This document shows, piece by piece, positions 35,587-45,100 of a stretch of DNA of 64,000 nt. Each line of letters begins with the position of its first letter. Positions within the stretch are counted from its first letter, which is position 1. Source of the stretch: JAWLFI01 sp964627995 (lineage in GTDB: Bacteria; Bacteroidota; Bacteroidia; Chitinophagales; Saprospiraceae); the NCBI GenBank assembly GCA_964627995.1, contig CAZVLN010000005.1, forward strand, positions 1-64,000, written 5' to 3'. The notes beneath the pieces are model-generated. The model had not been told where the DNA came from. It worked only from the letters and a program-made list of their open reading frames with translations, and searched no databases. The translations under genes were made by a program, and so were the position numbers.

Positions 35587-36633
35587 TTATCTGAAAAGGC
35601 CAAAACAATCATTATAATCGACCTTACTGTCACGCTCTATCCGATACTGTACTCCAATTTCATGTGCTCCTCCTACACTTATACCTAAATCTGATACAGT
35701 GTAATCAAAAGAATATCCAATACGCAAATTGCCCGTTCGAAATCCAAATGATAAAATGACCGCATCAGGAATACTTCCTGAATGCCGGTAGGCCAGACCA
35801 CCAAAAATTGCGCTGATCCCTCCGTGAATACCTAGATTGAGTTGACTAAAGCCTGCTTGTCGAGTATATATAAAATTAGGAGATAAAAACCCATCGTCTA
35901 AACTTGCTTGAGACCTCCCACCTGAAAACTGAGCTCCCCCGTGTAAGGTAAAGCGAAGGGGGACGCCTGACTGCAAGGGGTTGGCATCTTCGAAAAAATT
36001 ATTTTGTGGAGCATTCAAATGATGTAAAACCAGGCCTCCATAGTACCTCGAAGAATATATAGCAAGTCCAAATGAAATATCAGGGTAAATGAAGGATAAA
36101 GATTCAGGAGGCACTTCTGCACTAGGTATAGTTGAACCACCGGGCGTAACTGCACCAAACTCTGGGTCAAGTTGATCGAAAAAGACTAATTTTTGCCAAT
36201 CCAGGTTATTTTGGACAAAAGCTACCTCCAATCCTCCCTTAAAGTAGGTCGATTGGCTTAACCTCGCCTTATAACTATACTGCAATCCGACTTTATTTGT
36301 CGTTAAAACCCCATCTCCAGCATTGTCAGCCATAGCGATGAAGCCGAATCCACTATTGTATCTCTCGAAAAATTGATCATAAGAAGCAGCATATGTCGTG
36401 TAAGCATTTGGCATGCTTGGCCACTGATTTCGGTAGTTTAATGCAAAATTAGGGCCGTTCGAGTTTCCAACAAAGGCTGGATTTAATTGGGTTGGCGCTA
36501 AATAAAACTGGCTAAATACCGGATCTTGTCCATAACTGAGTGTTTGAGACAAATACAAAGTCAAGAGGACAACCAAACCGGTAAAACTCGGTTTGGTCTT
36601 ATTAATTAAGTGAAAAGACCTAAATTTTTGCAA
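35587..36633 (-). CDS. type IX secretion system membrane protein, PorP/SprF family
   Basis: A 348-residue outer-membrane beta-barrel with an N-terminal signal sequence ending near LSYGQ. The mature start DPVFSQFYLAPTQLNPAFVGN is the family hallmark, followed by LNYRNQWP. The end has GAHEIGVQYRIERD and DCFGLFR, close to the usual family C-terminus. Members partner T9SS-secreted gliding adhesins or rotor components; which one this serves is open. The only in-frame start is TTG (36631-36633): an in-frame stop lies 18 nt upstream and no ATG intervenes before the signal peptide. It diverges from porU across 139 bp. Confidence 0.9.
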   Translation of the reverse strand: MQKFRSFHLINKTKPSFTGLVVLLTLYLSQTLSYGQDPVFSQFYLAPTQLNPAFVGNSNGPNFALNYRNQWPSMPNAYTTYAASYDQFFERYNSGFGFIAMADNAGDGVLTTNKVGLQYSYKARLSQSTYFKGGLEVAFVQNNLDWQKLVFFDQLDPEFGAVTPGGSTIPSAEVPPESLSFIYPDISFGLAIYSSRYYGGLVLHHLNAPQNNFFEDANPLQSGVPLRFTLHGGAQFSGGRSQASLDDGFLSPNFIYTRQAGFSQLNLGIHGGISAIFGGLAYRHSGSIPDAVILSFGFRTGNLRIGYSFDYTVSDLGISVGGAHEIGVQYRIERDSKVDYNDCFGLFR

Positions 36634-36772
36634 ATTGCTTAATTTTAATGTCTAAGATGTGAAAAAACATATGGTTGCTTGTAATTTTATAAAAAGTTTA
36701 ACGTTTTCTTTATCAGTTTCGTTTAACTAAGTACATAATGTAAAGATATAACCTGGAAATACATTTCTATAT

Positions 36773-39700
36773 ATGAATATTAATCAATTACTAAGCTTCC
36801 TTCTTATCCTCAGTGGTGGCATATCACTTTTTGGCCAAAATTCAGCGACTTCGAATTTAGCCTTTGGCGAAACTTATCGTCTTGAAATTCCCCGATCTGG
36901 TGTTTATGAGTTAAGCCATTCCTATTTGACTCAAGAATTGAATATATCATCAAGTGATTTAAATGTAGATAACATAAGAATATTAAGTGCGGGTGAAGGT
37001 GTAGTTCCAGTTCGTAATGATGTGCAAAGATATTTCGATCCTGTTCCCATCCCTTCCTTTATTGAAGGCGGCGAAGATGGCATGTTAAATTCTGGTGACA
37101 AGCTCATCTTTTTTGCACCCGGCCCTAATAATATATCATACCACCCCTCAGGATTTATTGAAGAGCATAATAACCCCTTTGATGGGGAGGGTTTCATTTT
37201 TCTCCAAATTGGAGAATCTATTGAAGCTGTTGATCTTCCTGAACTCATTATTGATGAAGCCACCGCCACCACTTTCGATGCGATCCAATCTCATGAACAT
37301 CACGAGCAGGACATGGTAAATTTGCAAGATCTAAAAATTGGAAATCACGGGACGGGCCAACGCTGGTTGGGTGAGTCATTTTCTCTGCAACGAAAGCAAG
37401 ATTTTGCAGAGATTTTAGCTCCCATGGGATTGCTTGCTGAAGGTCATCCAGCGCATGTTTCCTTTCATTTCGCGGCTAGAGCATCTAGTCAAACAGCAGT
37501 TCGTCTTACGGTAAACGATCAGAATGAATTATATACCATGAGTGGCACCAATATCAGTCACTCAGAACATCGTGTAGCATTTCCTGCAGAAGCTCATCCG
37601 AGTTTCAACGTCACGGAAATAAATGAGCTTAGCCTTGAGTTTTTCCCAAATTCAAATACTGATCAAGCTTGGTTAGACTATATAACATTGAGCTATTATA
37701 CTAAAGAACTTAATCCTGATGAAGGACCCACTTTTTTCATCGGTGCGGAAACTGGGGATATTTTTGAAGCCGATTTGGATTTTACAGGAACTGGCAATTC
37801 GGTGCAAATCATTAATATTTCTGATTTTCCCAACTATTACACCATTCCGGTAAACTTTAGCGGAAATAAGGTGAGTTTCAAGGATCAAGCTCTCCCTGAC
37901 TTCAATCGCTACGTGGCTTTTGATGCCAAAAAAACTTATCCTAAACCCGCCTTCGTTGAAAAAGTCCCCCCCCAAAGTTTAAAATCCATCGAGGTACCAA
38001 AATGTCTCGTAGTATATCCTGATTTTTTAGAGCCCGCAGTAGACCGTTGGATCGAACACCGCGAAGCTTATTCCCACATGCAGGTCGATAAGGCAGAGAT
38101 ACAGAAAATTTATAATGAATTTAGTGGAGGAAAAGTAGATCCTGGTGCAATTCGGGACTACGCTAGGTATTTGTATGAAAAGGATGATAACTTTGAGTAC
38201 TTATTCCTTTTCGGTGCAGCCTCCTTTGATTACCGACATATTAATAAAAACCACCCAGACTATAATATTATACCCACATATCAGACGCCAGAGTCTTACC
38301 ACCCGATTTTTGGCTATCCCACTGATGATTTTTTCGCGCTTATTCAAGCTGGCCAGGGAGGAGACCTAGTTGGTGCTTTAACTATACACGTAGGCAGGCT
38401 CCCAGCAAGAAACCTCGATGAGGCCAATACTTTAGTTGACAAAATAATTCGCTACGAATCAGACCGCACCACCAGAGGCGATTGGCAAAATCGTTTTTTA
38501 TTTTTAGCTGATGATGGGGACAATAATGTCCATCTGCGAGATGCAGATAATATTGCTGAAGATGTCCGAAAAGATTCGAGCCTCATTGTGGAGAAAATAT
38601 ATTTTGATGCATTCAAACGCACCAACGGAGCAAGTGGGGTTCGGTTTCCAGACGCTACGGCCAAGCTCAATGATGCCATTCGAAGAGGCGCATTAGTGGT
38701 GAATTATCTTGGCCATGGTGGACCTTACGGCTGGGCGTCGGAACGCGTGCTTACCAACGATGATGTGCAATCCTGGACAAATTCAAATCAGCTACCTTTA
38801 TTCATAACAGCTACCTGTACCTTTGGTACTTATGATCAGCCCGCTTTAGAGTCTACAGGAGAGCTACTCATAAACAAAGGATCAGGCGGTGCCATTGCCT
38901 TGTTTACTACATCCAGACCTGTGTATTCGAGTTCCAACCGACGATTGACAGCCTCTACATTTAATAAAATCTTTGACGAAGATGATAAAGGCTTTATACC
39001 GATTGGGAAAGTTCTGTCAAGAGCTAAAAATGCCAATCGACAAGACACCCTGCGCGCCAACGCTAGAAAATATACGCTCTTGGGAGACCCCACCATGCGA
39101 ATTCTTTTGCCTAATTATCAAATTATTACCACTTCCTTCAAGGGAAATAATGCACAATTGAGACCTGATACTGTTGGGCCGCTTGAGCGCGTAACGGTGC
39201 AGGGATATGTTGCAGACAGAAATGGCTTGCCGGTCAGTGATTACAATGGAATAATAGCTCCAACTCTTTTCGATAAAGTAGGTGAAAATAGTACGTTGGG
39301 CCAGAGCTCTAGTTCAAAAGTACGAACCTTCAAAACTCAAGAAAATGTACTGTGGAAGGGAAAGGTTCCTGTGATTCAAGGGCAATTTGAATTTACCATG
39401 GTAGTCCCCAAGGCAATTAACGAAGAAATCGGACAGGGAAAAATACAGTATTTTGCTGCATCTAGTTCAGCTGAAAATGAAGATGCCAAAGGGGCCTATA
39501 CAAACTTCTTTATTGGAGGTATACCTAATGATACTCTGCTTTCGCCATCTCCTCCCCAGGTAGATCTCTACCTCGAAAGTGAGTTATTTACCAATGGGGA
39601 GCAAGTAGGCCCAAATCCCATGGTTTTTGTAAAGTTATTCGACTCCCTAGGAATCAATCTGAGTAATAACAGTTTAGGAAAAGAAATGATAGCGATATTA

Positions 39701-40204
39701 GATGGTAATACTAATAATCCAATAATTTTAAATAGTTTTTATGAGCCCAACCTTGAGGACTCGCGAGGGGGCACAATTTTTTACCCCCTTTCTGATTTAA
39801 CGCCTGGCTTCCACTCCCTGAAAGTAAGAGCTTGGAATATTATAGGACTTGAGGGGGAAGCTGAAATTGATTTTGTTGTAGTTGATCAAGATGAGACAGA
39901 TTTATTTGAGATTTTGGCATATCCTAACCCATTTCTCGAATCAGTTTGTATCCGTTTGAAATCTAAGCTACCTGTCGGTAATTACAAAGGGCATTTAGAA
40001 GTCTTCAATTCATCGGGACAAATAGTTGACGAAGTCCCCATCAATTTTTTACTAGAAAGCAGCGAAATTCCTTGTATAGAATGGAGACCTCAAACCCGCG
40101 GTGCCTATTTGAGTGGAGGCGTATTTTACACCCGGATTCGAGTAGAGAAAAACAATTCATCAGAAGTACTGCATAGTCCAGTTTTAAAGTTAATAAAAAT
40201 ATAA
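36773..40204 (+). CDS. porU: type IX secretion system sortase PorU
   Basis: A 1143-residue cell-surface cysteine peptidase of the gingipain (C25) family that removes C-terminal sorting domains from T9SS cargo and links it to lipopolysaccharide. The signal sequence ends about residue 22 (ISLFGQ). The peptidase domain (about 410-770) contains the catalytic dyad His648 in NYLGHGG and Cys682 in ITATCTFGTYDQP. A segment GSGGAIALFTTSRPVYSSSN follows, as in the family. Beta-sandwich repeats fill about 780-1040, and the last 90 residues (AYPNPF...) look like a retained C-terminal sorting domain, as known for PorU. Length and adjacency to porV are as expected. It diverges from porP. Confidence 0.93.
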   Translation: MNINQLLSFLLILSGGISLFGQNSATSNLAFGETYRLEIPRSGVYELSHSYLTQELNISSSDLNVDNIRILSAGEGVVPVRNDVQRYFDPVPIPSFIEGGEDGMLNSGDKLIFFAPGPNNISYHPSGFIEEHNNPFDGEGFIFLQIGESIEAVDLPELIIDEATATTFDAIQSHEHHEQDMVNLQDLKIGNHGTGQRWLGESFSLQRKQDFAEILAPMGLLAEGHPAHVSFHFAARASSQTAVRLTVNDQNELYTMSGTNISHSEHRVAFPAEAHPSFNVTEINELSLEFFPNSNTDQAWLDYITLSYYTKELNPDEGPTFFIGAETGDIFEADLDFTGTGNSVQIINISDFPNYYTIPVNFSGNKVSFKDQALPDFNRYVAFDAKKTYPKPAFVEKVPPQSLKSIEVPKCLVVYPDFLEPAVDRWIEHREAYSHMQVDKAEIQKIYNEFSGGKVDPGAIRDYARYLYEKDDNFEYLFLFGAASFDYRHINKNHPDYNIIPTYQTPESYHPIFGYPTDDFFALIQAGQGGDLVGALTIHVGRLPARNLDEANTLVDKIIRYESDRTTRGDWQNRFLFLADDGDNNVHLRDADNIAEDVRKDSSLIVEKIYFDAFKRTNGASGVRFPDATAKLNDAIRRGALVVNYLGHGGPYGWASERVLTNDDVQSWTNSNQLPLFITATCTFGTYDQPALESTGELLINKGSGGAIALFTTSRPVYSSSNRRLTASTFNKIFDEDDKGFIPIGKVLSRAKNANRQDTLRANARKYTLLGDPTMRILLPNYQIITTSFKGNNAQLRPDTVGPLERVTVQGYVADRNGLPVSDYNGIIAPTLFDKVGENSTLGQSSSSKVRTFKTQENVLWKGKVPVIQGQFEFTMVVPKAINEEIGQGKIQYFAASSSAENEDAKGAYTNFFIGGIPNDTLLSPSPPQVDLYLESELFTNGEQVGPNPMVFVKLFDSLGINLSNNSLGKEMIAILDGNTNNPIILNSFYEPNLEDSRGGTIFYPLSDLTPGFHSLKVRAWNIIGLEGEAEIDFVVVDQDETDLFEILAYPNPFLESVCIRLKSKLPVGNYKGHLEVFNSSGQIVDEVPINFLLESSEIPCIEWRPQTRGAYLSGGVFYTRIRVEKNNSSEVLHSPVLKLIKI

Positions 40205-40229
40205 GTAGCACTTTTACATCTCATTATCT

Positions 40230-40237
40230 TATATTTG
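40230..40237 (+). promoter_or_regulatory. -7 promoter element for porV
   Basis: TATATTTG, a perfect TAnnTTTG match, 24 bp before the porV ATG and 26 bp after the porU stop. No TTG is seen at -33. It suggests that porV can be made in excess of porU. Confidence 0.4.
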
Positions 40238-40261
40238 TCACTCTAGAACTAAACTTATATT

Positions 40262-41479
40262 ATGCAACGTATTAGTATTTCTATTCTCGTGCTGTTCCTT
40301 TCTTTGATATCTACTGATTTGCTGTCGCAATGTGAATTTAACATAGCAACTGGAAACTGGGTGATTTCAGGGACGGATCAGCCCTGCCCCAATCCAGTAT
40401 TCACAGCAGTGCCCTTTCTAACTATCACACCAGATGCTAGATCTGGAGGTCTTGGGGATGCAGGTGTTGCATTAAGTGGAACGCCCAATAGTCTGCACCA
40501 CAATGGGTCTGCATTGGCTTTTGCCGAAGATGACTTTGGCGTCTCTTTTACCTATACGCCCTGGTTAAGGAATATTGTTGGTGATGTCTACCTGGCCTAT
40601 ATCAATGGATACTACAAACCTGACGATATTCAGGCTTTTGGCCTTTCTTTGAAATTCTTTTCTATGGGTGAAATAGCATTTCTCGATGAAAATGCTCAGT
40701 CTACAGGTACGGGATTTCCCAGAGAGTGGGAAATTGGCGCTACTTATGCTCGTAAACTATCCGATAATTTCTCTATGTCGGTAGCTGGTAAATATATATA
40801 CTCGAATCTAGCTAGCGGACAAACCATAGGAACAGTAGAAATTAATGCAGGTACATCTATAGCTGCAGATGTGGGGATGCAGTATCAAACGGAGCTTAGC
40901 CGAACTGAAAGTTTAACGCTGGGATTAGCCTTGACTAATTTAGGAACGAAAATAAGTTATACCCAATCTGCGGTTGGTGACTTCATTCCAACAAATCTTG
41001 CAATAGGGGCTGCCTATACGATAGATTTAGATGAATATAACAGCCTTACCTTTGTAGGACAGGCAAACAAGCTTCTTGTTCCAACCCCCGCTTTAGGAGA
41101 TTCTATTGAGACTACTGAGGACGGAATTCCGGCCTGGCGAGACCAAAGTCTGTTCAGTGGTGTACTGAATTCATTTTCTGACGCGCCAAATGGCTTTAGT
41201 GAAGAATTGCAGGAAATAACCTGGACTTTAGGCATGGAATATTGGTACGATGAAGTCTTCGCTGTTCGAGTGGGGTATTTTAATGAACACGTAGCTAAGG
41301 GGAACCGAAAGTATATGACTTTTGGTTTTGGTTTTAAATATAATGGTTTCAATCTGGACATGTCCTATTTGGTCTCTACTTCAGCGAGACCGAATCCATT
41401 AGCCAATACCCTTCGGGTCGGTGTAGGTCTTGACATGAGTGTTTTTACAGGTGATAATATTGGAGGCTCTACAAATTAG
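40262..41479 (+). CDS. porV: type IX secretion system outer-membrane protein PorV (LptO)
   Basis: A 405-residue beta-barrel shuttle that receives cargo from the SprA translocon and carries it to PorU. The signal sequence ends near SLISTDLLSQC. The family pattern AVPFLTITPDARSGGLGDAGVA is followed by HHNGSALAFAEDDFGV and YTPWLRNIVGDVYLAYINGY. The C-terminal strand region (NTLRVGVGLDMSVF) is barrel-like. It is 57 bp after porU and ends at a terminator shared with rnpB. Confidence 0.93.
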   Translation: MQRISISILVLFLSLISTDLLSQCEFNIATGNWVISGTDQPCPNPVFTAVPFLTITPDARSGGLGDAGVALSGTPNSLHHNGSALAFAEDDFGVSFTYTPWLRNIVGDVYLAYINGYYKPDDIQAFGLSLKFFSMGEIAFLDENAQSTGTGFPREWEIGATYARKLSDNFSMSVAGKYIYSNLASGQTIGTVEINAGTSIAADVGMQYQTELSRTESLTLGLALTNLGTKISYTQSAVGDFIPTNLAIGAAYTIDLDEYNSLTFVGQANKLLVPTPALGDSIETTEDGIPAWRDQSLFSGVLNSFSDAPNGFSEELQEITWTLGMEYWYDEVFAVRVGYFNEHVAKGNRKYMTFGFGFKYNGFNLDMSYLVSTSARPNPLANTLRVGVGLDMSVFTGDNIGGSTN

Positions 41480-41512
41480 ACTCTCTATGCTTATATAAAT
41501 AGCTATTAATAA

Positions 41513-41541
41513 AAAAGAGCCCGCACAAAGCGGGCTCTTTT
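41513..41541. terminator. bidirectional terminator between porV and rnpB
   Basis: A perfect 12-bp stem (AAAAGAGCCCGC with GCGGGCTCTTTT, loop ACAAA). It follows the porV stop by 33 bp on the plus strand and the RNase P RNA 3' end directly on the minus strand. Confidence 0.9.
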
Positions 41542-41882
41542 AGTTTACTCAATAAGCCGGATTCTGTATCTCTTACGAGTGTCTGCCATTTATCTAATGC
41601 TGCCTACCCCCAACGGCTTCTGCTTCCACAGAATCAATCGGGCCGATTTCAAACCGAAGTATATGTGGCATTGCAACCTGCAAGGTTTATCCCACCAATA
41701 AATTACTCTATTGATGTGTGCGCTCTTACCGCACATTTTCACCCTTACCCAAAAAAAATCCAGGCGGTATCGTTTCTGTGACACTATCTGAACCCTCGCG
41801 AGCCCCCGTGCTTTCCACGGTGCAGCGCCCTGTGTTGTCCGGACTTTCCTCCCCTTTCGAGGCGGCAGACTTTGTAAACTTC
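41542..41882 (-). ncRNA. rnpB: RNase P RNA, bacterial type A
   Basis: The catalytic RNA that matures tRNA 5' ends, about 340 nt. On the minus strand the 5' end GAAGTTTAC pairs with the 3' GTAAACT to form helix P1. The conserved GAGGAAAGTCCGGAC follows, then CAGGGCGCTGC, later AGGGTGAAAATGTGCGGTAAGAGCGCAC with the universal AGGGTGAAA and GGTAAGAGC elements, and at the 3' side TAGATAAATGGCAG and GAATCCGGCTTAT. These cover the CR-I to CR-V regions. No tRNA genes are in the window. Confidence 0.96.
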
Positions 41883-41886
41883 AAAG

Positions 41887-41918
41887 TAAACATACAATTA
41901 AATACCTAAGGTTCCCAA
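41887..41918 (-). promoter_or_regulatory. promoter of rnpB
   Basis: On the minus strand TTG (41916-41918) is followed after 21 bp by TATGTTTA (41887-41894), a 7-of-8 match to TAnnTTTG. It lies 4 bp before the predicted RNA 5' end, as expected for the -7 element. Confidence 0.55.
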
Positions 41919-41995
41919 TACGCTACTTTTTCGGTCAGGATAGAAGAAAAAAATTCCAGTATGAGCATCGGGAACTCTTTTCCTCGATTTGCATT

Positions 41996-42111
41996 TGCGT
42001 GAGGTGCCTGTAGGGCTAAGGTACCGTTCCATCCGAAATGGATGGAACGGTACGGAGCGAAAAGCGAACCCCGAAAGGGACCGACCCCCAACAAGTTGGG
42101 GGGCACGCCCA
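41996..42111 (-). repeat. structured GC-rich intergenic repeat, type C (copy C1)
   Basis: On the minus strand: head TGGGCGTGCCCC, hairpin 1 (7-bp CCCCCAA/TTGGGGG), centre GTCGGTCCCTTTCGGGGTTC then CTCC. Hairpin 2 has perfect 14-bp arms at 42021-42034 and 42040-42053 starting GTACC. The tail GCCCTACAGGCACCTCACGCAAA closes the element. Head, centre and tail match C2 at 47970-48087, while both hairpins differ. It lies between rnpB and the sensor kinase gene, which are divergent. Confidence 0.75.
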
Positions 42112-42131
42112 AAGTAGAAAGAATTATATTA

Positions 42132-42139
42132 TATATTTG
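42132..42139 (+). promoter_or_regulatory. -7 promoter element for the sensor kinase gene
   Basis: TATATTTG, a perfect TAnnTTTG match, 38 bp before the ATG at 42178 and just outside repeat C1. No -33 TTG is evident because that position falls on the repeat boundary. Confidence 0.4.
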
Positions 42140-42177
42140 TTGTATATGAGTTACCTTAGAGTAATAATAGCAGAAAC

Positions 42178-45100
42178 ATGAGTTCGCTTTATCGGATTTG
42201 GAGAAATAAACAGACTGCACTCAAAAAGAAAGTTCTTATTTGGGCAGGTGGAATTCTTATTGGGATTGGCATGTTACTGATAATAGGTGCTAAAATGGGG
42301 ACTCTACGCAATGATGTCCAAAAAGATTGGCAAAATCAGCTTCAGCAAACCCTTTCTCAAATCCAGCCAACTCCTCAAGATGAGGAAAGATGGGAGAAAT
42401 GCGGTACTGCAGAGCTAGACTGGGAGCGCTGCTTTTCAAATTTGCCCCTGGGTGAAAAACATCTTGTTTGGAGTCAGGAAGAATTGAATTGGGTATATTG
42501 GACGGATACGTCTTGGCCCGTATTTCAATTGGATAGCATAGAAAAAAATGTAAATAGCTGGTCTTTATTGAGTACAGGAAATGGATACTGGTTGGTATAC
42601 TCGATAAAAGTTGATAGTTATATTCACCTTCGAGCTTGGTCAACGGATAAACTTTTTTCTCAGGCAATCCAGATTTTACCGGACAGCTCCGCTACTCATA
42701 TAGAAGTTCTTACCGAAAGTCAATTTAGCTCCATTGAAGTCCAACCGGATACGCACCAAGTCCAAAGATTCCAAATAGGCGGAAAGACATGCGTATATCT
42801 AGGTTTCCTTGCCTGGATATTCTTGCTGTTGCATTCAGCAGGGAGGAAATGGCAAAAAATAACCCTGGCCTATATTCTCGCTCCGTTGGCATTGCTAATT
42901 ATAGGTTTATTAGAGGAAAATTGGACAGAAAAGTGGCTTCTCTTACTACAAGGACAGAGGGAGGCGTGGGAGGCTTTAGACTGGGTCTACACCGTCGCAG
43001 TGCTAAGCTTGATTGTGACTCAAACTCCTCATATAATAAAGGGACTGGGCGCAGGTATTAGAAATCAGCTTGGAAAGTGGGGGCAAGCTACAATTTATTT
43101 CATTTCCTTGATTTTAGCCTATTACTTAGCCATTTTCATCATTCGATATACTGTATTTTATCAATTATCTATAGTTCGAGCTGAAGATCTATTACATTGG
43201 AATTCGAGCAACTTATTCTGGTACATTGGCATTGTCTCATTCGTTTCGACTCTATTTGTAATGAGTTACCGAATCCATAAATCGGTTCTGCAGTTAGGGT
43301 TGACCTTAGATAAAAAACTTTTAAGTCTTCTGATGGCAGGGGTGGTTTTTCTCCCCTTTTATTTATTGTTTCCCATTCAAGTCCATCCCTTTGCTTTCTT
43401 TATTCTTTCTTTTATCATCATCATTTTGATGGACCTGTTTGCAGAAAATGTATCCGGTGGATTAACCTGGCCATTTATATGGCTCACTGTTCTTGCTGCC
43501 TGTACTTCGCTCCTCGTCTTTAGGTTTAGTACGCTGGCCGTAAAAAAGGAGCAAGCTGAAGCTATGAAAACCTGGATGACTTCAAAGTCAGAGGTTTCCG
43601 ATACTAAAGGTATTTTTTCCTGGGCTAAATATAAAAATGACCGCATTGTCTATCAAAACGGACCTATATGGCGCAAACCCAGCTCCTTAGACTTTAGTAT
43701 CCCAGATGGGGCCATCATTCCTTATGAAACAGATCAAGCCTACTATTTTTTAGGCAAGCAGAACGATACCACTTATGTGATCGCCCGGCCGAAAACGGGT
43801 ATTAACGAGCCTATCTCACTATATGCTCTATTTTTTGTCTTGTGGGTAGCGGTCGCCTTAATTTTATTATTGATCAATCGCCCACTTAAATTATTGCCGT
43901 CAGATTGGGCTTTTTATTGGACCGAATTACCCAGCCTTCGCAAACGCATCCAATTTTATATTCTAGCGGTAACCGTCGGATCTTTTGGGGTAATGGCTTG
44001 TGTAACTTATTTCTATTTTGAATACCAGGGTGGGGAACAATCAAAACAACTTGCGCTACAAGTCACAACCGCAGCCGTGCGAGATTTTACCACTAGCTGG
44101 GAAGAGCAGCCCGAAACATCACTCAAGGAGCTTTTTAATGAAATCCAAAAAAAGCATCAAACCTCAGGAAGTTTATACACATTCGAGGGAATTCGAATTA
44201 GTGGTGTAGGTCTTCCATTACTTCCACACAGCATCAGTAAACCCTCCTTTTTTTCCAGCCGAGATATGCACATTCAAGAAGGATCTATTTATCACAGGAT
44301 AAATGGCCCCGCCAATGGGGAAGCCATTGCCCAATTCGATGCTGAAGTGGAAACCCTCCAGTTAGGGCTAGGCTTTAGGCAAATTATATTGACTCTATTA
44401 AATATTTATGTATTCCTTTTTGTGCTTACAGGAGGAATTGCAGTGGCAGTTTCCAATTCGATAACTGCGCCATTGAAGGTGCTAAGTGAAAGGCTGAAGT
44501 CCCTCAAACTAGGCAAAAAAAACGTACCCCTGAATTGGAATCAAAAAGATGAATTGGGTGAGTTGATTCGCGATTACAATCGAATGATCCTACAGCTGGA
44601 AGAAAGCGCAAAAATTATGGCAACTACCGAGCGAGAAACCGCCTGGCGCGAAATGGCTAAGCAAGTCGCACATGAAATAAAAAATCCGCTAACTCCCATG
44701 AAGCTCTCTTTGCAGCATCTGCAATTTGCCATTGAAAATGATAATCCCAATAAAGAAAAGCTATTCCGCAAAGTAAGTGCCACACTAATTGAGCAAATAG
44801 ATAACCTAAATCGCATTGCAAGTGAATTTTCAAGTTTTGCAAAAATGCCAGAACCAGAAAACCGGGTTGTATCACTCAATGAAGTCGTGGCGTCCATCCA
44901 TGATTTATTCCGGGAACGCAAGGATATGGATATCAAACTCTTTGTACCCATTGATGACTTACGCGTTTTTGCGGATAAAGACCACCTACTTCGAGTCATG
45001 AGCAACTTAATTAAAAATGCAATTCAAGCTATTCCATCAGATCGCAGAGGCTTGATTACAATTAAGTTGTACAAAAAAGCTGATGAGGCTGTTATCAAAG

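Noticed and set aside
36773..40204. Gingipain-type secreted protease (virulence factor)
   Set aside because: Adjacency to porV, length and domain layout indicate the housekeeping T9SS sortase PorU.
41718..41909. Open frames across 41590-41909
   Set aside because: The region is RNase P RNA with its universal elements and P1 helix.
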